Assembly: GCA_001803565.1 (NCBI GenBank)
Contig: MHDQ01000034.1
Location: 1-8,975, forward strand
Source of the DNA: Nitrospinae bacterium RIFCSPLOWO2_12_FULL_45_22
Lineage (GTDB): Bacteria > 2-12-FULL-45-22
Direction of reading: 5' to 3'
DNA length: 8,975 nucleotides
A program made the translations under genes and the position numbers. Numbering within the stretch: the first letter of the stretch is position 1; each line of letters starts with the position of its first letter. Below are positions 1-8,975 of the stretch, piece after piece. Below the pieces are notes generated by a model. It had not been told where the DNA came from. It saw only the letters and a list, made by a program, of their open reading frames with translations, and searched no databases.

Positions 1-321
1 GATTTTTCTCAGGCTTTAAGAAAAGTCTCTTTAATGAGTGATGAGGAATCAAGACTTATTACCATGAAGCTTCGGCTAAATCAGATCGAGCTTTTATCTA
101 TTACACCAGGATTGGGAGAAGCTCATGATGAAATTGATGTGACGTATTCTGACGAGGAAATGGAGATATGTTTTAATGCCAGGTATTTAATGGAAGGGTT
201 GGATGTATTTGAAGAAGAATATGTTGTTTGTGAACTGCAGGATACTAATACTGCAATAATAATTAAACCTTTAGAAAAGCAATATTGCTTTAATATCATT
301 ATGCCAATGCATATTGATTAA
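1..321 (+). CDS. dnaN: DNA polymerase III beta subunit (sliding clamp), C-terminal fragment
   Basis: The reading frame is open from base 1, so the gene begins outside the window; 106 residues and the TAA stop are visible. The protein is the ring-shaped processivity clamp that tethers DNA polymerase III to DNA and serves as the docking hub for other replication and repair proteins. The visible part corresponds to the third clamp domain. It has the conserved pattern ALRKVSLMS near the left edge, then PGLGEAHDEI, the FNARYLMEGL helix, and the characteristic end IIMPMHID, equivalent to the MPMRL end of E. coli DnaN. The ATG at 34 is internal (the Met of SLMSDE), not a start. The position directly before gyrB fits the conserved dnaA-dnaN-gyrB neighbourhood. 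Identification rests on the domain III pattern and gene order, and is firm. Confidence 0.95.
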   Translation, partial: DFSQALRKVSLMSDEESRLITMKLRLNQIELLSITPGLGEAHDEIDVTYSDEEMEICFNARYLMEGLDVFEEEYVVCELQDTNTAIIIKPLEKQYCFNIIMPMHID

Positions 322-344
322 GGCTTTTAAAGGGCTACTGGTAG

Positions 345-2972
<2,628 letters not shown>

Positions 2973-2992
2973 CTAACATATGCTAAAAGCTT

Positions 2993-3023
2993 AAAGCTAA
3001 GGGAGAGAATATTCCTTAGCTTT
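2993..3023 (+). terminator. Hairpin between gyrB and gyrA, possible terminator or attenuator
   Basis: A perfect 10-bp inverted repeat, AAAGCTAAGG (2993-3002) and CCTTAGCTTT (3014-3023), encloses an 11-nt loop. A T-rich but interrupted tail (TTTTACTTTTGC) follows. It sits 20 bp after the gyrB stop. The stem is only 40% GC and the tail is not a clean T-run, so it may be a weak terminator, an attenuator or an mRNA-stabilising stem. gyrB and gyrA could still be partly co-transcribed. Confidence 0.5.
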
Positions 3024-3062
3024 TACTTTTGCACTTTACGTTTTACACTTGGAAGGAAAAGC

Positions 3063-5492
3063 ATGGCCTCTGAAGAGCAAAGATTAGTAGTTGTTAATCT
3101 CGAAGAAGAGATGAAACAGGCCTATATTAATTATGCTATGAGTGTAATTGTAGGCCGGGCCTTACCCGATGTGCGGGACGGATTAAAACCGGTGCATAGA
3201 AGAGTATTATATGCCATGAACGAGTTGTCCCTGACTCGGGATAAGCCCCATAAAAAATCTGCCCGGGTAGTAGGGGATGTAATTGGTAAATATCATCCCC
3301 ATGGTGATGCTGCGGCATATGACTCTATCGTCCGGATGGCCCAGGATTTTTCTATGCGCTATCCCTTGATAAATGGCCAGGGGAATTTTGGCTCAGTAGA
3401 TGGGGATCCGCCGGCAGCTATGCGGTATACCGAAGTTAGAATGGCCCAGATAGCACAGGAGATATTAGCGGATATAGATAAGGAGACCGTAGACTTTGTG
3501 CCCACTTATGATGAGTCCTTAATGGAACCTACGGTTTTACCCACAAGAATACCTAATCTGCTCATCAACGGCTCCTCGGGTATCGCGGTCGGTATGGCGA
3601 CCAACATCCCCCCGCATAATCTCGGGGAAGTAGTAGATGGGTTAATGTATTTACTTGAAAACCCAGAGGCCACAAGTATGGAATTAATGGAATTTATTAA
3701 AGGCCCGGATTTTCCTACGGGAGGAATAATCTATGGCCAAGAAGGGTTAGTAGAGGCATACACGACTGGGAGGGGTATAATTCAACTCCGGGCTAAGGCT
3801 TCAATAGAAAAGTCTGATAAAGGGGGCAAGGAGAATATAATTGTCTCTGAGCTGCCCTACCAAATTAATAAAGCCAAACTGGTAGAGAAGATTGCCGAGT
3901 TGGTTAAAGAAAAAAAGATAGAGGGGATAGGAGAAGTTAGGGATGAGTCTGACCGGGAAGGGATGCGGATAGTGATAGAGTTAAAACGGGATGAAATAGC
4001 TGATGTTATACTCAATCAACTCTATAAGCATACTAACATGCAATCTGCATATGGGATAATATTTTTGGCCTTAAACAACAACCAACCCCAGGTAATGAAC
4101 GTTAAAGAGCTCCTAAGCCATTATCTTGACTTTAGGCGGGAAGTAGTTACTCGGCGGGCCAGGTATGACTTAAGAAAGGCGGAAGAGAAGGCCCATATCC
4201 TTCAAGGATTGAAGATAGCCCTGGATAATCTTGAGGCAGTGATAGCCTTAATAAAGACCTCCCATACCCCGCAGATGGCTAAAGAGGCCCTTATGAGCAA
4301 TCTTCCTTTAACTGATATCCAGGTCCAGGCAATTCTAGACATGCGTCTGCAGCGATTAACCGGGTTAGAAAGAGACAGGATCACCAGGGATTTAGAAGAA
4401 ACCTTGAAATTGATCACTGATCTTCAAGAACTGCTAAAGAGTGAGGATAAGATTAATAAGGTCATTAAAAAGGAATTAATAGAAATTAAGGAGAAATATA
4501 ACGATGAGCGCCTAACAGAGATAGCCGATGAGATAATTGAAACTACCCATGAAGACCTGATCATAGAAGAAGATATGGCTGTGACAATAACCAAGTCCGG
4601 CTATATTAAACGAACCCCAGTAAGACTTTATAGAAGCCAAAAGCGGGGTGGTAAAGGCATCAGGGCTATGGAGATCAAGGATGAAGACCTGGTAGAAGAG
4701 ATATTTGTTGCCTCAACCCATGATTATATCCTGTTCTTTACCAATATGGGCCAGGTTCATCGTCTGAAAGTCCATGAATTACCCCTGGCAGGCCGCTCAG
4801 CAAAGGGCAAGGCCTTGCCCAATCTATTATCTCTCAAAGAGGAAGAGATGGTTACTGCCATGTTTTCTACCCGGGACTTCATAGGGGATAATGACCTTAT
4901 AATGGCCACCAAAAGAGGCATTTTGAAGAAAACTCCCCTTAATGCTTATAACTATACCCGCACCGGCGGGATCATTGCTGTCAAACTGGATGAAGGGGAT
5001 GAGTTAATCTCCGTCGGGCTATGTTCACCCGCTAAGTTAGTGTTTTTAGCTACGCGTCTTGGTAAAGCCGTCAGGTTCAAAGAGGATGCGGTAAGAGAAG
5101 TTGGGCGGACAGCCCGCGGGGTCAAGGGTATAAAATTAGGCCCCGCGGATTATATTATTGGTATGGAGATAACTGATGGTAAGACCACTATCTTGACCGT
5201 AACAGAGAAAGGCTTTGGAAAAAGGACCCGGCTGGGAGAATATCGCATACAAGCCCGGGGAGGCGGAGGGATAGCTAATATCAAAATAACGGCTAAAAAT
5301 GGCCCGGTGGTAGGGATCAGGCAGGTAAATGATCAAGATGAATTATTGGTAATAACCTCGGAAGGGAAGAGCATAAGGCTTCAGGCCAACGGAATACCAA
5401 TAGTAGGCAGGAGTACCCAGGGAGTGAAACTGATAAACCTAGACCCCGGCGATAAAGTAGTAGGCTTGACCAAAGTAGAAGAAAGTAATTAA
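3063..5492 (+). CDS. gyrA: DNA gyrase subunit A
   Basis: This is the DNA breakage-reunion subunit of gyrase (809 aa). The winged-helix/tower core starts with the conserved [18 protein letters not shown]. The catalytic tyrosine is Tyr122 in [10 protein letters not shown], the same number as in E. coli. The coiled-coil exit-gate segment contains [13 protein letters not shown]. The C-terminal DNA-wrapping beta-pinwheel begins after about residue 500. It carries the GyrA box QKRGGKG at 526-532, which distinguishes GyrA from ParC, and then repeating blade motifs ([42 protein letters not shown]). There is no long acidic tail; the protein ends GLTKVEESN. In the quinolone-interacting helix, position 83 is Ala and position 87 Asp. 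The start is supported by a GGAAGG ribosome-binding site at 3051-3056. A hairpin in the 90-bp spacer after gyrB may reduce read-through. Confidence 0.98.
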   Translation: MASEEQRLVVVNLEEEMKQAYINYAMSVIVGRALPDVRDGLKPVHRRVLYAMNELSLTRDKPHKKSARVVGDVIGKYHPHGDAAAYDSIVRMAQDFSMRYPLINGQGNFGSVDGDPPAAMRYTEVRMAQIAQEILADIDKETVDFVPTYDESLMEPTVLPTRIPNLLINGSSGIAVGMATNIPPHNLGEVVDGLMYLLENPEATSMELMEFIKGPDFPTGGIIYGQEGLVEAYTTGRGIIQLRAKASIEKSDKGGKENIIVSELPYQINKAKLVEKIAELVKEKKIEGIGEVRDESDREGMRIVIELKRDEIADVILNQLYKHTNMQSAYGIIFLALNNNQPQVMNVKELLSHYLDFRREVVTRRARYDLRKAEEKAHILQGLKIALDNLEAVIALIKTSHTPQMAKEALMSNLPLTDIQVQAILDMRLQRLTGLERDRITRDLEETLKLITDLQELLKSEDKINKVIKKELIEIKEKYNDERLTEIADEIIETTHEDLIIEEDMAVTITKSGYIKRTPVRLYRSQKRGGKGIRAMEIKDEDLVEEIFVASTHDYILFFTNMGQVHRLKVHELPLAGRSAKGKALPNLLSLKEEEMVTAMFSTRDFIGDNDLIMATKRGILKKTPLNAYNYTRTGGIIAVKLDEGDELISVGLCSPAKLVFLATRLGKAVRFKEDAVREVGRTARGVKGIKLGPADYIIGMEITDGKTTILTVTEKGFGKRTRLGEYRIQARGGGGIANIKITAKNGPVVGIRQVNDQDELLVITSEGKSIRLQANGIPIVGRSTQGVKLINLDPGDKVVGLTKVEESN

Positions 5493-5523
5493 TTCCCCCT
5501 GAAAAAAACCAGCAAAGCAAGCG

Positions 5524-5609
5524 TTGCCACTACCGATTGCTCTAGCAATACTGTTTTCATGATGCCTGTAGTGGTCGAGCTTGCTCGACACCCCATTTTT
5601 TAGTGGCAA
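5524..5609. repeat. Nested palindromic repeat element downstream of gyrA
   Basis: An 86-bp element is bounded by a perfect 9-bp inverted repeat, TTGCCACTA (5524-5532) and TAGTGGCAA (5601-5609). Inside are three further palindromes. CCACTAC (5527-5533) pairs with GTAGTGG (5568-5574). ATTGCTCTAGCAAT (5536-5549) forms a small hairpin. GTCGAGCTTGCTCGAC (5574-5589) forms a second one with a CTTG loop. The overlapping pairings allow alternative folds. From memory, palindromes of the GTCGAGCTTGCTCGAC type recur dispersed in several bacterial genomes, so a REP-like mobile repeat is likelier than a unique regulatory RNA. That family resemblance could not be verified here. Confidence 0.7.
5574..5601 (+). 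terminator. Candidate intrinsic terminator after gyrA
   Basis: The hairpin GTCGAG-CTTG-CTCGAC (5574-5589) has a GC-rich 6-bp stem and a CTTG tetraloop. After ACCCCA comes a run of six T (5596-5601). It lies 80 bp beyond the gyrA stop and reads in the right direction to end gyrase transcription. The six-base gap between stem and T-run is longer than ideal, so efficiency is uncertain. It is part of the larger palindromic element. Confidence 0.5.
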
Positions 5610-5695
5610 ATAATTAATTCCTAAAAACCGCATTATTAAAATGAAAATTCCTATGCAATTAAATTAGGTTGGTCAATGGTTCTGTGTGGGCTGAG

Positions 5696-6526
5696 ATGGT
5701 GAAAGAGTATCTTTATGAAGAGTATATAATAAAGGAAGCGCCTTTCTATTTGCCTATTAGGGATGAGGTAGAGCTGTTTAAGGCGGCCTACTTCTCTAAA
5801 ATCCCTGTCCTACTGAAAGGACCTACCGGCTGTGGCAAGACCCGTTTTGTGGAATATATGGCTTATAGTTTAGGGCAGGAAATCTTCCATATCCCCATAC
5901 CTCTCATAACTGTAGCCTGTCATGAAGACCTGACTGCCAGTGATTTAGTTGGGCGCTTCTTACTGAAAGGGGATGAGACAGTATGGGTAGATGGCCCGCT
6001 AACCAGGGCCGTAAAGATGGGGGCTATATGTTACTTAGATGAGATTGTTGAAGCCAGGAAAGATACTACCGTATTGATTCATTCCCTGACTGACCATAGA
6101 AGGTTCCTGCCTATCGAAAAGCGGGGTCAGATCATAGAAGCTAACGAGAACTTCATCCTGATAATTTCTTATAACCCAGGCTATCAGAGTGTCCTAAAAG
6201 ACCTGAAACAAAGTACTAGACAGCGATTTGTGGCGATAGACTTTGACTACCCCCCTCGACCCGTAGAGTGCGAAATTATTCAGCAAGAGAGTAGAGTAAG
6301 TCCTGATATAGCCTCTAGATTAGCTCAGTTAGGAGAAAAGATACGAAATATAAAAAATTATGGCCTCGAGGCAGGGGTAAGTACCAGGCTGTTGATCTAT
6401 GCAGGTCAGTTGATAAATCAGGGCATCGAATGCAGGAGGGCTTGTCAAATTGCGGCAGCTAGCTCCTTGACCGATGATTTAGAAGTGCAGCAGGCTATCG
6501 GCGAAGTTATATCCACTATCTTTTAA
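5696..6526 (+). CDS. MoxR-type AAA+ ATPase, CbbQ/NirQ/NorQ/GvpN family
   Basis: This is a cytoplasmic AAA+ ATPase of 276 aa. The family couples ATP hydrolysis to activation or metal-centre assembly of target enzymes such as Rubisco and nitric oxide reductase, usually together with a VWA-domain partner (CbbO/NorD). Visible, numbered from ATG 5696: Walker A GPTGCGKT at 42-49, the family signature [13 protein letters not shown] near 75-87, and Walker B ICYLDE at 111-116. Then come SYNPGYQ with sensor Asn160, STRQRF with arginine-finger candidates Arg175/Arg177, and VSTRLL with sensor-2 Arg231. The C-terminal helical domain ends in LTDD and an acidic-amphipathic helix. The start is uncertain. An in-frame TTG at 5669 would add nine residues, but it has no spaced ribosome-binding site and family similarity begins after Met 5696. 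The target enzyme is unknown; no norD/cbbO homologue is visible. The gene probably forms an operon with the nitroreductase 14 bp downstream. Confidence 0.9.
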   Translation: MVKEYLYEEYIIKEAPFYLPIRDEVELFKAAYFSKIPVLLKGPTGCGKTRFVEYMAYSLGQEIFHIPIPLITVACHEDLTASDLVGRFLLKGDETVWVDGPLTRAVKMGAICYLDEIVEARKDTTVLIHSLTDHRRFLPIEKRGQIIEANENFILIISYNPGYQSVLKDLKQSTRQRFVAIDFDYPPRPVECEIIQQESRVSPDIASRLAQLGEKIRNIKNYGLEAGVSTRLLIYAGQLINQGIECRRACQIAAASSLTDDLEVQQAIGEVISTIF

Positions 6527-6540
6527 AAAGGGGTTTTGTT

Positions 6541-7167
6541 ATGGAAAGGCAAGTTTTAGCGCGGATTGCTTTAGGGGTACCTACCAGTAAAGGTGGGGAA
6601 GGCGTCTGGGAAGTCATGGAGCGGCGCCGTTCCCAAAGGGTTTATAGCCGGGAAGGCCTCTCTTTTGATCTCCTCTCTCAGTTGTTATGGGCTACGCAAG
6701 GGATTACTGGTCGAGAAGGGCCGTACCTCTTCCGGACAACCCCTTCGGCAGGCGCCCTCTATCCCCTAGAGACCTATTTAATTGTTCACCGAATAGAGAG
6801 ACTCAACCCAGGTATTTACCTCCTGGATGTGCCGGAGTTCAGGTTAGAGCTATTGAGGGAAGGGGATTTTAGTCAAGAGATTGTCGCCGCCGCCCTGCAT
6901 CAGTCTATGGCTGCTGCCGCAGCCGTTGTGTTTGTCTGGACGGCTGTTATTAAGCGCTCTAGCTGGAAATATGGTGAACGGGCCTCCCGATATATCTACC
7001 TTGATGCTGGCCATATCGGCCAGAATCTTTATCTTGCTGCTACTGCCCTGGAGATCGGGTGTTGCACTATAGGGGCTTTTTATGATGATAAAGTAAATCA
7101 GCTCATCGGTGTAGACGGCAGGGAAGAAACAGCTATATACCTAGCTGCGGTTGGAAAGGCAATGTGA
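6541..7167 (+). CDS. SagB-like nitroreductase-family FMN oxidoreductase
   Basis: This is a 208-aa single-domain member of the nitroreductase fold, closest by pattern to the SagB/ThcOx-type subgroup; members are flavin enzymes that oxidise or reduce small substrates. Seen in the sequence: ERRRSQRVYS at 27-36 (FMN phosphate contact), LSQLLWATQGI at 45-55 and TTPSAGALYPLE at 66-77. Further on are KYGERASRYIYLDAGHIGQN at 143-162 and GCCTIGAFYDD at 173-183, typical of this subgroup. No signal peptide is visible, so it is probably cytoplasmic. It lacks neighbours of azoline-peptide synthesis (cyclodehydratase or precursor peptide), so a role as a thiazole/oxazole dehydrogenase is not supported. The start is backed by AAAGGGG at 6527-6533, seven bases before the ATG. 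The ribosome-binding site abuts the ATPase stop codon, suggesting co-transcription and perhaps coupling. The substrate is unknown. Confidence 0.88.
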   Translation: MERQVLARIALGVPTSKGGEGVWEVMERRRSQRVYSREGLSFDLLSQLLWATQGITGREGPYLFRTTPSAGALYPLETYLIVHRIERLNPGIYLLDVPEFRLELLREGDFSQEIVAAALHQSMAAAAAVVFVWTAVIKRSSWKYGERASRYIYLDAGHIGQNLYLAATALEIGCCTIGAFYDDKVNQLIGVDGREETAIYLAAVGKAM

Positions 7168-7255
7168 AGCATAAACTAAGGCAATCCTTTTTATGAAACG
7201 CATAGTTGTTTAACCGTCAGAGGGAAAACTTTAACTATGGATAAATACAGATTAG

Positions 7256-7324
7256 GCCACCAAGACACTAAGTCACTAAGGAGTATTAAACAGGTTGCCC
7301 TTGGTGTCTTCGTGCCTTCGTGGC
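7256..7324. repeat. Imperfect inverted repeat (CCAAGACAC-type)
   Basis: Two 26-bp arms, 7256-7281 and 7299-7324, are inverted copies matching at 21 of 26 positions and separated by 17 bp. The left arm reads GCCACCAAGACACTAAG onward; the right arm ends CTTCGTGGC. From memory, sequences of the CCACCAAGACAC/GTGTCTTCGTGG kind are dispersed in many environmental bacterial genomes; this could not be searched. The element contains no stop in the frame of the downstream gene, so a longer open frame runs through it by chance. Confidence 0.8.
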
Positions 7325-7335
7325 AGAAGAAAATA

Positions 7336-8646
7336 ATGAAACCTATGGTTTTCTGTTGTTGGCTATTTCTGCTATTGGTTTATCAGCCTACCCTCGCAAG
7401 CCAGGGAGATATTGCCGGAAAATACCTCCTTGCCTTTCATGCCTGTGAGCAGAATACTTGTAACGATCCGAGAAACCACCAGGTCTATTTAGCGGAATCT
7501 AACGATGGTGCTATCTGGTCGGTGGTTCCAGGGTGGACACCTCATAATGGCAGTGTCCCTGATGTCGTCCGCCGAGGAGATAGTCTATATCTTTATTCTA
7601 CTACGGGCATACGTAGATATCGGTTTCAAACTAAAACCTGGGAAGACCCTTTACCTGTCACGCTTAAAACAGTATCGGGGGCAGAGGAGATGTATGTTGA
7701 TCCGAGTCCTATTGTTGATAAAGATGGTCGGATTGTGCTTTTCTATCTGGTTGGTACTCGAGGATATGACCCTGCGAGATGCGCTCCTGGACAGACAAGC
7801 TGCACAAAATACTTCAGGAGCGCTGTAGAAGTTGATGGGAGCGACGGAACAGACTTTCAAGTGCTGGACGGCAATCGCCTTGAAATACCTATTACCTCGC
7901 AGAGTAGTGCCAGTGATCCTGATCTGTTTTCTGATGGATCAAGATATGTTATGTATATCTCCCGGGGAAATAGCGTACAAGTCTACACCAGCGCCGAATT
8001 GAATGGTGCTTATGCCTTGCTGAGCGGGTTGCCCGAGGGCTATTTGAATCAAAATACGGGTGGCATACCCTCGGGATTTTACCATGCAGAAACAAGGAAG
8101 TATTGGACATATGTCCATATACCCCAGGGAAACATCCAGGTTATCAAACGGGCGCTACATTCTTCTCTATCAACACCATTGACAGCTACCGATTTTACCA
8201 CAGTCCTTACCGGGGCTGATGTAGCTGGACTGGGACCCTCATGGTCCGTAGCCAGCCCCGGGTTTGCAGTCAATGAATCGTCCAGTCCTATTTCAGTCAA
8301 GAATATTTTAAATACCAATACCTTTAAACCTGGGGATACCTTAGTATGGGAAATATTGGTAGATGGTAGTGGTAAGGCCGATATATATCTAGCAATAGTT
8401 ATTCCGTCAGGGGAGTTTTTCACCATGGAATCTAGTGGCAATTTCGGACCAGCCAATAAGGCATCACCCATTATTAGCAGTTGGCAAATAACTCCCGGGC
8501 AGTACCGAGTATTGGCCTATAGCCTTAGTGGGATAGAACCTCCCGGCACATACTCCTTATATGCCTTGTTAGTGACTGCTGGGAAGAATCCCTTAGAAAG
8601 CCATAACTGGCTAGCAGTAGACAGTGTCTCTTTCCATATACCATAA
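7336..8646 (+). CDS. Secreted protein: probable beta-propeller plus C-terminal beta domain
   Basis: No specific function is recognised. From the ATG at 7336 the product has 436 aa. It starts with a clear signal peptide: MKPM, a hydrophobic core over about residues 5-17, then a probable cleavage site near LAS-Q at 20-23. The frame could begin at 7237, but that would add 33 residues translated from an inverted repeat and bury the signal peptide, so 7336 is preferred. The mature N-terminal part (about 25-310) has propeller-like blade motifs: ESNDGAIWS (54-62), SVPDVVRRGDSLYLYST (73-89), YVDPSPIVDKDGRIVLFYL (120-138) and SASDPDLFSDGSRYVMYIS (191-209). These resemble GH43/sialidase-type five-bladed propellers, but no catalytic residues can be assigned. 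Cys37/Cys42 and Cys149/Cys156 could form disulfides. The C-terminal domain (about 318-436) has FKPGDTLVWEI, ADIYLAIVIPSGEFF and PGTYSLYALL, an Ig-like or prealbumin-like beta pattern. The protein is probably periplasmic or extracellular. Confidence 0.75.
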   Translation: MKPMVFCCWLFLLLVYQPTLASQGDIAGKYLLAFHACEQNTCNDPRNHQVYLAESNDGAIWSVVPGWTPHNGSVPDVVRRGDSLYLYSTTGIRRYRFQTKTWEDPLPVTLKTVSGAEEMYVDPSPIVDKDGRIVLFYLVGTRGYDPARCAPGQTSCTKYFRSAVEVDGSDGTDFQVLDGNRLEIPITSQSSASDPDLFSDGSRYVMYISRGNSVQVYTSAELNGAYALLSGLPEGYLNQNTGGIPSGFYHAETRKYWTYVHIPQGNIQVIKRALHSSLSTPLTATDFTTVLTGADVAGLGPSWSVASPGFAVNESSSPISVKNILNTNTFKPGDTLVWEILVDGSGKADIYLAIVIPSGEFFTMESSGNFGPANKASPIISSWQITPGQYRVLAYSLSGIEPPGTYSLYALLVTAGKNPLESHNWLAVDSVSFHIP

Positions 8647-8649
8647 AAA

Positions 8650-8823
8650 CCGTGTCCGGGACCATTCTAATTATACACAGCGTCCAAATTAAATACGCAT
8701 AAGTCGTCATTCCGGCAAAAGCCGGAATCCAGAAAAGATGCTGGATTCCGGGTCAAGCCCGGAATGACAGGCAATGTTGGTATGCGCAAATAATTATGTC
8801 GCTCTGTATAGTTACGGACACGG
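8650..8823. repeat. 174-bp nested inverted-repeat (MITE-like) element
   Basis: The ends are a perfect 9-bp inverted repeat, CCGTGTCCG (8650-8658) and CGGACACGG (8815-8823). Further inward the two flanks remain complementary with gaps. TATACACAGCG (8672-8682) matches CGCTCTGTATA (8800-8810) at 10 of 11 positions, and TACGCATA (8694-8701) matches TATGCGCA (8781-8788) at 7 of 8. A second, strongly palindromic element occupies the centre. No coding frame of note lies inside. The left end is 3 bp after the stop of the secreted-protein gene; the right end is 33 bp before the HIT gene. This could be a non-autonomous transposable element or paired transposon tips. Confidence 0.65.
8706..8768. repeat. 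GTCATTCC-type palindromic (REP-like) repeat
   Basis: Arms at 8706-8732 and 8741-8768 are inverted copies, sharing GTCATTCCGG/CCGGAATGAC at the outside and GGAATCCAG/CTGGATTCC at the inside around an 8-bp loop. Each arm also folds on itself, around CCGGCAAAAGCCGG (left) and CCGGGTCAAGCCCGG (right), giving a cruciform-capable structure. From memory, GTCATTCC...GGAATGAC palindromes are widespread dispersed repeats in many bacteria. It may also act as a bidirectional transcription stop, but there is no T-run after it. Confidence 0.85.
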
Positions 8824-8856
8824 ATCACGGTCACGAGTCCAGATGGAGGTGTGGTT

Positions 8857-8975
8857 ATGCAAGATTGTATATTCTGTAAAATAATATCAGGGGAAGTACC
8901 AGCTAAAAAAGTTAGAGAGGATCAGCTTATCGTAGTGATAGAAGATATTAACCCCAAGGCCCCTATCCATTATCT
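8857..8975 (+). CDS. HIT-family (HinT-like) nucleotide-binding protein, N-terminal fragment
   Basis: The first 39 codons are in the window and the frame is still open at the right edge. The start MQDCIFCKIISGEVPAKKV, followed by VVIEDINPKAPIHYL, is the standard N-terminal pattern of histidine-triad HinT/protein kinase C inhibitor-like proteins. These are purine nucleoside phosphoramidases or nucleotide hydrolases of the cytoplasm. The catalytic His-x-His-x-His motif lies near the C-terminus and is outside the window, so activity cannot be judged. A strong ribosome-binding site, GGAGGT at 8845-8850, lies six bases before the ATG and fixes the start. The palindromic element just upstream separates it from the secreted-protein gene, so it probably has its own transcription start. 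Confidence 0.93.
   Translation, partial: MQDCIFCKIISGEVPAKKVREDQLIVVIEDINPKAPIHY

Noticed and set aside
34-321. A stand-alone 95-aa gene starting at ATG 34
   Set aside because: The frame is open to base 1 and the upstream residues (DFSQALRKVSL) continue the DnaN domain III pattern; it is the tail of dnaN.
5317-5633. Minus-strand frames spanning the gyrA end and the gap after it
   Set aside because: They read through the gyrA C-terminus and the palindromic repeat, with no start signal or protein-like pattern.
6541-7167. Azoline-peptide (TOMM) biosynthesis cluster suggested by the SagB-like protein
   Set aside because: No cyclodehydratase, YcaO protein or precursor peptide is present in the window; SagB-like nitroreductases also occur alone.
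8079-8471. 130-aa minus-strand frame opposite the secreted-protein gene
   Set aside because: The plus-strand frame has a signal peptide and domain-like motifs, and this one has none; a shadow frame.
8671-8679. TTATACACA, a match to the relaxed DnaA-box consensus, possibly marking oriC
   Set aside because: It is a single isolated copy inside a repeat element, with no cluster of boxes or AT-rich unwinding region nearby.
5524-8823. CRISPR array
   Set aside because: The palindromic repeats are three different single units without regular spacers, and no cas gene is visible.

Overview
The window suggests a bacterial chromosome near the replication/gyrase locus, moderately AT-rich. The organism cannot be named from this sequence. 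The long GyrB form, with a large insert in its TOPRIM/C-terminal half, is the form typical of Gram-negative bacteria. From memory, the GyrB C-terminus reads much like that of deltaproteobacteria and some uncultivated phyla. The two complete downstream enzymes and the secreted protein do not narrow this further.

Layout: (1) positions 1-321 are the 3' end of dnaN (sliding clamp). It is followed after only 74 bp by gyrB (396-2972) and then, after a hairpin-containing 90-bp spacer, by gyrA (3063-5492). This is the classical dnaA-dnaN-(recF)-gyrB-gyrA cluster, but recF is missing from its usual place. (2) Downstream of gyrA is a 200-bp non-coding stretch holding a nested hairpin element with a terminator-like tail. 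(3) A tight two-gene unit follows: a CbbQ/NirQ/NorQ-type AAA+ ATPase and, 14 bp later, a SagB-like nitroreductase. (4) Next is a secreted protein with a probable beta-propeller and a C-terminal beta domain. Its longest open reading frame begins upstream of an inverted repeat, and its real start is most likely the signal-peptide ATG at 7336. (5) A 174-bp nested palindromic element separates it from the start of a HIT-family gene that runs off the right end.

The left 5.5 kb is conserved housekeeping sequence: DNA clamp plus both gyrase subunits, which form the A2B2 supercoiling enzyme. The right 3.4 kb is more variable, and every gene junction there except the ATPase/nitroreductase one carries a different palindromic repeat. 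I did not find a clearly new multi-gene system. The observations most worth checking are the three unrelated repeat elements, the ATPase-nitroreductase pair lacking the usual VWA-domain partner, and the secreted protein whose family I cannot name.
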